Positions 9,218 through 13,052 of a DNA stretch of 13,052 nucleotides are shown here, piece by piece. This DNA is from Massilia sp. UBA2709 (GTDB lineage: Bacteria > Pseudomonadota > Gammaproteobacteria > Burkholderiales > Burkholderiaceae_D), in the NCBI GenBank assembly GCA_002354135.1, contig DEKZ01000270.1, forward strand, positions 1-13,052. The letters run 5' to 3'. The notes below the pieces were generated by a model. That model worked only from the letters and a program-made list of their open reading frames with translations. It was not told the origin of the DNA and searched no databases. The translations under genes and the position numbers were made by a program. Position 1 is the first letter of the stretch; every line of letters starts with the position of its first letter.

Positions 9218-9494
9218 GCTAAGTTTCTTATAAAGGCGCCGCAAAAAGAGCCAGGGATGTTATCAAAAAGATACCCATCGAAGACCGCCCAAGGCAAAAA
9301 GCGACTGATTTTATCATGCGATGCGGCCACACTTGGGGCTTATCGGCCGGATAACAAGGTTGGTGCCAGAAAGAATGTTATCAAATTGCATCGCTTCACA
9401 CGTGTTCGCCGCCAGCCGTGCGCCCGGTATGCACGCTGGGCGCAGTCTATGGTATGTTGCGCTCTGATCGACACCAGCTCCCTCCAGCGCTCTC
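9218..9494. promoter_or_regulatory. Divergent promoter region of secA and the DUF721 gene
   Basis: These 277 bases separate two divergent starts and must hold both promoters. For secA, a possible -10 is the minus-strand TAAAAT in TGATAAAATC near 9311, but no matching -35 was found. The 11-mer ATGTTATCAAA occurs twice as a direct repeat (9257-9267 and 9375-9385). A dyad TTATC-N5-GATAA lies at 9340-9354. These GATAA-bearing elements may be regulatory, although evidence is limited to the repetition itself. Confidence 0.4.
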
Positions 9495-9965
9495 ATGCAT
9501 ATCTACGGCACCCGCAACCGCCCGACTTCGTTCGAAGCGACCGATTTCCTGCGCTCCAACGAGCGCATGGCGCGGCTGCTGCCGACCGCCATGCGCATGG
9601 CCGACCTGCAGCGCGACGTCGGCATGGCCCTGCCGGCCATGGCCGGCAACTGCGACGTGCTCTCGTTCCAGGAAGGGGTGCTGGTGCTGGCCGTGCCCAG
9701 CTCGGCCGTGGCGGCGCGCCTCAAGCAGCAGTTGCCGAAGCTGCAAGCCAGTTTGCAGGGTCGCGGCTGGCAAGTCACCTCGATGCGCCTGAAGGTGCAG
9801 GTGACGCGGGCGATGCCGGAACAGGTGCAGACGCGCACGCTGGAGCTGCCGGAAACGGCGGTGCACGCCTTCGAGGAGCTGGGGGACAGTTTGCCGGAGA
9901 CGCCGCAGAACGCGGGCCTGGTGGCGGCGATCAAGCGGCTGGCGGAGAAGCGGCGGCGCGGGTGA
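9495..9965 (+). CDS. dciA: DUF721 / DciA-like protein
   Basis: DciA-family (DUF721) proteins help load the replicative helicase DnaB in bacteria without a DnaC/DnaI loader. The 156-residue protein has the family pattern at about 20-85: SNERMARLLPTAMRMADLQR, then LPAMAGNCDVLSFQEGVLVL and the helix AVAARLKQQLPKLQASLQ. The C-terminal part is charged and ends RLAEKRRRG, with no recognised domain. The ATG at 9495 is the only good start; no Shine-Dalgarno precedes it, and the leader there is CT-rich. The gene diverges from secA and converges on lpxC, with a MITE-like repeat between the two stop codons. Function is by family knowledge; betaproteobacterial members are often annotated only as DUF721, so the symbol is tentative. 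Confidence 0.85.
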   Translation: MHIYGTRNRPTSFEATDFLRSNERMARLLPTAMRMADLQRDVGMALPAMAGNCDVLSFQEGVLVLAVPSSAVAARLKQQLPKLQASLQGRGWQVTSMRLKVQVTRAMPEQVQTRTLELPETAVHAFEELGDSLPETPQNAGLVAAIKRLAEKRRRG

Positions 9966-9982
9966 GTCGCGGAGCCGGGTTT

Positions 9983-10127
9983 CGTAGGGTGGGCTCTTGA
10001 GCACACGCGGTCGTACCCATGCACACCGCACGATCATTCGATTAGACGACGCACGCGCAGTGGCAGGGTGGAAGCGTCGCCGGTACGCAACCGGTGAGAC
10101 CGCGTGGGCACGAGTGCCCACCCTACG
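9983..10127. mobile_element. MITE-like palindromic element between dciA and lpxC
   Basis: This 145-base non-coding segment starts and ends with 30-base inverted repeats (9983-10012 and 10098-10127), identical at 26 of 30 positions. Both outer ends read CGTAGGGTGGGC. GTTT lies directly outside each end (9979-9982 and 10128-10131), which looks like a 4-base target duplication. The right arm contains a perfect inner palindrome, GTGGGCAC-GA-GTGCCCAC. The left arm keeps GCTC-TT-GAGC at the same spot through paired changes. The middle has CCGGT-N5-ACCGG (10080-10094) but no gene. I recall CGTAGGGTGGGC-type repeats from many Burkholderiales genomes; that is memory, not a search. The right GTTT touches the lpxC stop codon. 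Alternatives are two converging REP-like repeats or a structured bidirectional terminator, although no T-run follows either arm. Confidence 0.7.
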
Positions 10128-10130
10128 GTT

Positions 10131-11066
10131 TTACGTCAGCGCCCACTCCTCGCGCATCTGGCGCACATAAGACGGCGGCGCGCTGTCGAGCGCATCGAAG
10201 GACACGATCTCGTAGGCGTCCGGCCGCGCCAGCAGGGCGCGCAGCAGGTCGTTGTTGAGCGCATGACCCGATTTATGGGCTTCATAGGCCGCCAGCAGCG
10301 GATGCCCGACCAGGTACAAGTCGCCGATCGCGTCGAGGATCTTGTGGCGCACGAACTCGTCGTCGTAGCGCAGGCCGTCGGCGTTCAGGATGCGGTATTC
10401 GTCCATCACGATCGCGTTTTCCAGCGAGCCGCCGCGCGCCAGGCCCATCCCGCGCAGGCTTTCCACGTCCTGCATGAAGCCGAAGGTGCGGGCGCGCGCC
10501 ACGTCGTGCACATACGACACCTGGGCAAAGTCGACCGAGGCGTTCTGCATCGTGCCGTCCACCGCCGGGTGGTTGAATTCGATGAAGAAGTCGAGCTTGA
10601 AGCCGTCGTGGGGCTTGAGTTTTGCCCATTTCTCGCTGTTGCCGGTCCCCTGTCGGACTTCGACTTCCTTCAGCACGCGGATGAATTTCTTGGGCGCCGG
10701 CTGGTCTTCCACGCCGGCCTGCTGCAGCAGGAACACGAAGGACGAGGCCGAGCCGTCCATGATCGGGATTTCCTCGGCGGTCACTTCGATATAGAGGTTG
10801 TCGATCCCGAGGCCGGCGCAGGCCGACATCAGGTGCTCGACGGTGGAGACGCGCGCCGAATCCTTGACCAGGACCGAGGCCATGCGGGTATCGCCGACGA
10901 CTTCCGCGCTCGACGGGAATTCGACCATGGGGTCGAGGTCCACGCGGCGGAACACGATGCCGGTATCGACGGGGGCCGGACGCAGCGTCAGTTCGACCTT
11001 GCGGCCCGAGTGCAGCCCGACGCCGGTCGTGCGCACCAGTTGTTTGATGGTTCGTTGTTTGAGCAT
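10131..11066 (-). CDS. lpxC: UDP-3-O-acyl-N-acetylglucosamine deacetylase LpxC
   Basis: LpxC performs the committed step of lipid A synthesis, the zinc-dependent deacetylation of UDP-3-O-acyl-GlcNAc in the cytoplasm. The 311-residue protein is of normal length. It opens MLKQRTIKQLVRTTGVGLHS. Zinc ligands are His78 (STVEHLMSA), His241 and Asp245 (FVRHKILDAIGD). Glu77 is the general base and His268 (SGHALNND) the general acid; all are intact. The start ATG has no Shine-Dalgarno. A perfect TATAAT lies 7-12 bases upstream (11073-11078), so transcription could begin at or very near the ATG and give a leaderless message. Transcription from upstream genes remains possible. The stop codon directly abuts the MITE-like element. 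The link of lpxC to secA is conserved in many proteobacteria. Confidence 0.98.
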   Translation of the reverse strand: MLKQRTIKQLVRTTGVGLHSGRKVELTLRPAPVDTGIVFRRVDLDPMVEFPSSAEVVGDTRMASVLVKDSARVSTVEHLMSACAGLGIDNLYIEVTAEEIPIMDGSASSFVFLLQQAGVEDQPAPKKFIRVLKEVEVRQGTGNSEKWAKLKPHDGFKLDFFIEFNHPAVDGTMQNASVDFAQVSYVHDVARARTFGFMQDVESLRGMGLARGGSLENAIVMDEYRILNADGLRYDDEFVRHKILDAIGDLYLVGHPLLAAYEAHKSGHALNNDLLRALLARPDAYEIVSFDALDSAPPSYVRQMREEWALT

Positions 11067-11072
11067 GGATCG

Positions 11073-11078
11073 ATTATA
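11073..11078 (-). promoter_or_regulatory. TATAAT -10 element before lpxC
   Basis: A perfect minus-strand TATAAT ends six bases before the lpxC ATG. With a normal distance of about seven bases to the start of transcription, the message would begin at or beside the ATG. The -35 region is poor (best match about three of six), so an activator or upstream transcription may contribute. Confidence 0.5.
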
Positions 11079-11105
11079 TCTGTGCTCGCCGAAGCTTGCC
11101 GGGAC

Positions 11106-11140
11106 CGCTTCTTGCAGCGTGGAAACTCTGACAAGAAGCG
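11106..11140 (-). repeat. Nine-base inverted repeat upstream of lpxC
   Basis: CGCTTCTTG and CAAGAAGCG form a perfect nine-base dyad with a 17-base loop. CAG/CTG inside the loop can extend the stem to 12 pairs with one bulged A. It lies between the EamA stop and lpxC and just upstream of where the lpxC -35 would be. No T-run follows it on the minus strand, so it is an unusual terminator at best; an operator or an RNA-processing hairpin is equally possible. Confidence 0.55.
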
Positions 11141-11159
11141 AGGCGCGCGCGCGACACGC

Positions 11160-12041
11160 TTACGGATGTTCGGATTCGGCGTGGCTCTTTTCGTGGCGAA
11201 TCAGGTACAGGCCGCTGCCGATGATGATGGCCGCGCCGACCAGGGTGTAGCCGTCGGGCAGGGCCTGCCACAGCAACCAGTCGATCGCCACGCCCCAGGC
11301 CAGGGCCGAGTATTCGAAGGGCGCCACCACCGAGGCTTCGCCGTGGCTGAAGGCCTCGGTGATCGCCAGCTGGCCGAAGAAGCCGCTGACGGCCAGGCCG
11401 CACAGCAGCAGCAGGTGGCCGGGATCGACGCTCACCCACTCGGGCGCCGCCAGCGCCGTGGCGCCGAGCGCCATCAGGAGCATCAGCCAGAACATCATCT
11501 GTTGCGTGTTGTCCGTGCGTGCCAGGATGCGCGCGGCAATCGCCGAGATCGCGTAGCACACGGCCGAGCCGAGAATGGCCAGGCCGCCCAGGGTCAGGAA
11601 GCCCCCGCCCTCCGGGCGCAGCACGACCAGCACCCCGCCCAGTCCCACGACGATGGCGATCCAGCGCGCCAGGTTGACGCTCTCCTTCAGGAAGAACACC
11701 GACATTGCCGTGATCAGGGCCGGCGCGATGAAGAAGACGGAATAGGCTTCGGCCAGGCTGAGTTTCTTCAGGCCGTAGGCGAACAGGGCCAGCATGCCGA
11801 TGCCCAGCGCGCCGCGCAGGACGTGGAGCGACCAGCGCGCGCGCATCATCGTCCCGAAACCGCCGCGCCAGGCGACATAGGCGCACACCAGCGGCAGCGA
11901 GGACAGCGAGCGCAGCGCGGCCACCTGCATCGCCGGGTAGTGGGCGGCGAGCAGCTTCATCGCCGTGTCCATCAGCGAAAACATGAAGACGGCGATCAGC
12001 ATCGCGTAGATGCTGCGCAGGTTGCCCGAAACTTTACTCAC
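11160..12041 (-). CDS. EamA-family (DMT) transporter
   Basis: This 293-residue inner-membrane protein has the drug/metabolite transporter layout: two EamA repeats giving about ten membrane helices. The first repeat covers about 10-142, with AEAYSVFFIAPALITAMSVF and GLGGVLVVLRP near its end. The second covers about 150-282, with GLAVSGFFGQLAITEAFSHG and ASVVAPFEYSALAWGVAIDW. The C-terminus is short, charged and cytoplasmic (RHEKSHAESEHP). The substrate cannot be told from sequence; relatives export metabolites, amino acids or drugs. The GTG start is chosen because AGG lies seven bases upstream and the membrane domain begins directly after. A terminator separates it from the peroxiredoxin gene upstream, so it likely has its own promoter in the 70-base gap. 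It interrupts what I recall as a peroxiredoxin-lpxC neighbourhood in Burkholderiales. Confidence 0.92.
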   Translation of the reverse strand: MSKVSGNLRSIYAMLIAVFMFSLMDTAMKLLAAHYPAMQVAALRSLSSLPLVCAYVAWRGGFGTMMRARWSLHVLRGALGIGMLALFAYGLKKLSLAEAYSVFFIAPALITAMSVFFLKESVNLARWIAIVVGLGGVLVVLRPEGGGFLTLGGLAILGSAVCYAISAIAARILARTDNTQQMMFWLMLLMALGATALAAPEWVSVDPGHLLLLCGLAVSGFFGQLAITEAFSHGEASVVAPFEYSALAWGVAIDWLLWQALPDGYTLVGAAIIIGSGLYLIRHEKSHAESEHP

Positions 12042-12068
12042 TGATTTACCTAACTTCGTACCTGGAAC

Positions 12069-12091
12069 AAAAAACGGCGCCGTGGCGCCGT
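12069..12091 (-). terminator. Terminator of the peroxiredoxin gene
   Basis: On the minus strand a GC-rich hairpin (CGGCGC with GCGCCG, loop CACG, seven pairs with the flanking A-T) is followed by six T. It begins about 20 bases after the peroxiredoxin stop codon. Confidence 0.88.
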
Positions 12092-12110
12092 CGGTGATGC
12101 GGGATTTACA

Positions 12111-12611
12111 TTACAGCTGGGCCAGCAGCGCCTCGGCCTTCGACACTTCGAAACCGCCCTGCTCCACGTTCAGCTGCTTGACCACGCCGTCCTCGACCAG
12201 CATCGAGTAGCGCTGCGAGCGCGTGCCCATACCGTGCTTCGAGAAATCGGCGTCCAGGCCCAGGGCCTTGGTGAAAGCGGCGTTACCGTCGGCCATCATG
12301 CGCACGATGCCGGTGGCCTTCTGCTCGCGGCCCCAGGCGCCCATGACGAAGGCGTCGTTCACCGAGATGCACCAGATTTCGTCGACGCCCTTGGCCTTGA
12401 AAGCCTCGGCATTTTCGACGAAGCCCGGCACGTGCTTGGCCGAGCAGGTCGGGGTGAAGGCGCCTGGCAGGCCGAAGATCGCGATCTTTTTACCTTTGAC
12501 GAGATCCGCCACCTGGAAGGTGTTCGGGCCGAGCGTGCAGCCTTCGGTTTCGGTCTCGATGAATTCGGCCAGGGTGCCGTCCGGCAGGTGCTCGCCAATC
12601 TGGATGGTCAT
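12111..12611 (-). CDS. Peroxiredoxin, Prx5 type
   Basis: This 166-residue thiol peroxidase of the Prx5 family reduces hydrogen peroxide and organic hydroperoxides in the cytoplasm. The active-site segment is LPGAFTPTCSAKHVPGF with peroxidatic Cys56 and the conserved Pro and Thr of PxxxTxxC. Two further cysteines are Cys25 (EGCTLGP) and Cys81 (IWCISVND). Neither stands in the usual resolving position with certainty, so reduction may use glutathione or glutaredoxin as in many bacterial Prx5 proteins. The Arg of TRSQRYSMLV is likely the conserved active-site arginine. The start is well supported by GAGGAG five bases upstream. The gene is closed by its own terminator. It lies 63 bases downstream of the LytTR regulator gene; no clear promoter was found in that gap. 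Confidence 0.96.
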   Translation of the reverse strand: MTIQIGEHLPDGTLAEFIETETEGCTLGPNTFQVADLVKGKKIAIFGLPGAFTPTCSAKHVPGFVENAEAFKAKGVDEIWCISVNDAFVMGAWGREQKATGIVRMMADGNAAFTKALGLDADFSKHGMGTRSQRYSMLVEDGVVKQLNVEQGGFEVSKAEALLAQL

Positions 12612-12674
12612 GCGTACTCCTCAGGTGTTATTTTGAAAATCCCGCCAGTATGCCCGATCCTTGCTGTTCCTGCA

Positions 12675-13052
12675 TTACATCGCCCCGAACAGCGGCACGT
12701 AGGCGCGGCTCACCGGCAGCTCGGTGTCGATGCCGCGCATGCGCAGGAACAGCCGGCTGGCCTCGTCGCGCCGGGTGGCGGCCAGGTGGGCCAGGTTGAC
12801 GATGGTGGCGCGGTGCACCTGCCGGAATTCGTCCGGGTCCAGGCGTGCGGCCAGTTCGGCGATCGGGGTGCGGATCAGGTATTCGTCGCCCGCGGTGCGC
12901 ACCACCGTGTACTTGTCGTCGGCCTGGAAGAAGAGCACGTCGCCGACCGCGATGTTGTGGACCATGCCGCCCTTCCCCGCGCGCAGGTAGCGCAAGCGAG
13001 GCAGGTGCTCGCCGGCGGGCTGCCCCATCAGGCGGCGCAGGGCCTGGGCCAG
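12675..13052 (-). CDS. LytTR-family response regulator, C-terminal part only
   Basis: Only the last 125 residues are visible and the frame stays open through the right edge (LAQALRRLMGQPAGEHLPRL), so the N-terminus, probably a receiver domain, lies outside. The LytTR DNA-binding domain covers about the last 100 residues: IAVGDVLFFQADDKYTVVRT, EYLIRTPIAELAARLDP, EFRQVHRATIVNLAHL and LPVSRAYVPLF. These are the standard blocks of AlgR/LytR-type regulators, which bind DNA as activators in two-component systems. An internal ATG at 13028 would leave only the DNA-binding domain; it is not taken as the start because the upstream residues resemble the usual interdomain linker. The sensor kinase may be further upstream. 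Targets cannot be inferred here. Confidence 0.9.
   Translation of the reverse strand: MAQALRRLMGQPAGEHLPRLRYLRAGKGGMVHNIAVGDVLFFQADDKYTVVRTAGDEYLIRTPIAELAARLDPDEFRQVHRATIVNLAHLAATRRDEASRLFLRMRGIDTELPVSRAYVPLFGAM

Noticed and set aside
9340..9354. TTATC-N5-GATAA dyad as a terminator
   Set aside because: It has a short stem, no T-run, and lies in a divergent promoter region where no transcript should end.
9257..10000. 247-codon plus-strand frame overlapping dciA
   Set aside because: It runs in a different frame from the DUF721 protein, starts in the secA promoter region and is low-complexity Ala/Gly/Arg-rich.
10104..12044. Plus-strand frame of 646 codons opposite lpxC and the EamA gene
   Set aside because: It overlaps two real genes antisense, is very rich in His, Gln and Arg, and crosses the MITE-like element and the lpxC promoter region.

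Overview
The window reads as chromosomal DNA of a GC-rich betaproteobacterium, most likely Burkholderiales, family Oxalobacteraceae (Massilia/Telluria/Duganella group). This assignment rests on the style of the LpxC, SecA and DciA-like proteins, the neighbourhood peroxiredoxin - lpxC - DUF721 - secA, GC-rich codon use, and a CGTAGGGTGGGC-type palindromic repeat. It is inference from recall; no search was run. No tRNA, rRNA, CRISPR array, transposase or phage gene was seen.

Left part (1-4722, all minus strand): the front of a Tad/Flp type IVb pilus operon. In transcription order it holds two Flp pilins, a TadG-like protein, a TadE-like protein, an unrecognised exported 218-residue protein, a 55-residue protein with a Flp-like prepilin motif, and CpaB, which runs off the left edge. 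TadG to the 55-residue gene are joined by three consecutive 4-base stop/start overlaps. Flp1, Flp2, TadE and the 55-residue protein all carry G|QxxxE with Glu at +5, so one prepilin peptidase could process all of them. TadG has the G|QALV start but no Glu.

Middle (4723-6433): a 532-base AT-rich intergenic stretch, strikingly different from its surroundings, packed with short perfect dyads. It is followed by a secreted DUF4892-OmpA protein with its own terminator.

Right part (6434-13052): housekeeping cell-envelope genes. secA (minus) has a strong terminator. A dciA-like DUF721 gene (plus) diverges from secA and converges on lpxC (minus). Between the ends of dciA and lpxC lies a 145-base MITE-like element with 30-base terminal inverted repeats and GTTT at both flanks. 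Upstream of lpxC are an EamA-family transporter, a Prx5-type peroxiredoxin and the DNA-binding end of a LytTR response regulator cut by the right edge. lpxC has a perfect TATAAT placed so that transcription could begin at its ATG, with a hairpin just upstream.

The least-described biology here is in the Tad operon (the 55-residue pseudopilin-like protein and the 218-residue exported protein), the dyad-rich operon leader and the MITE-like element.
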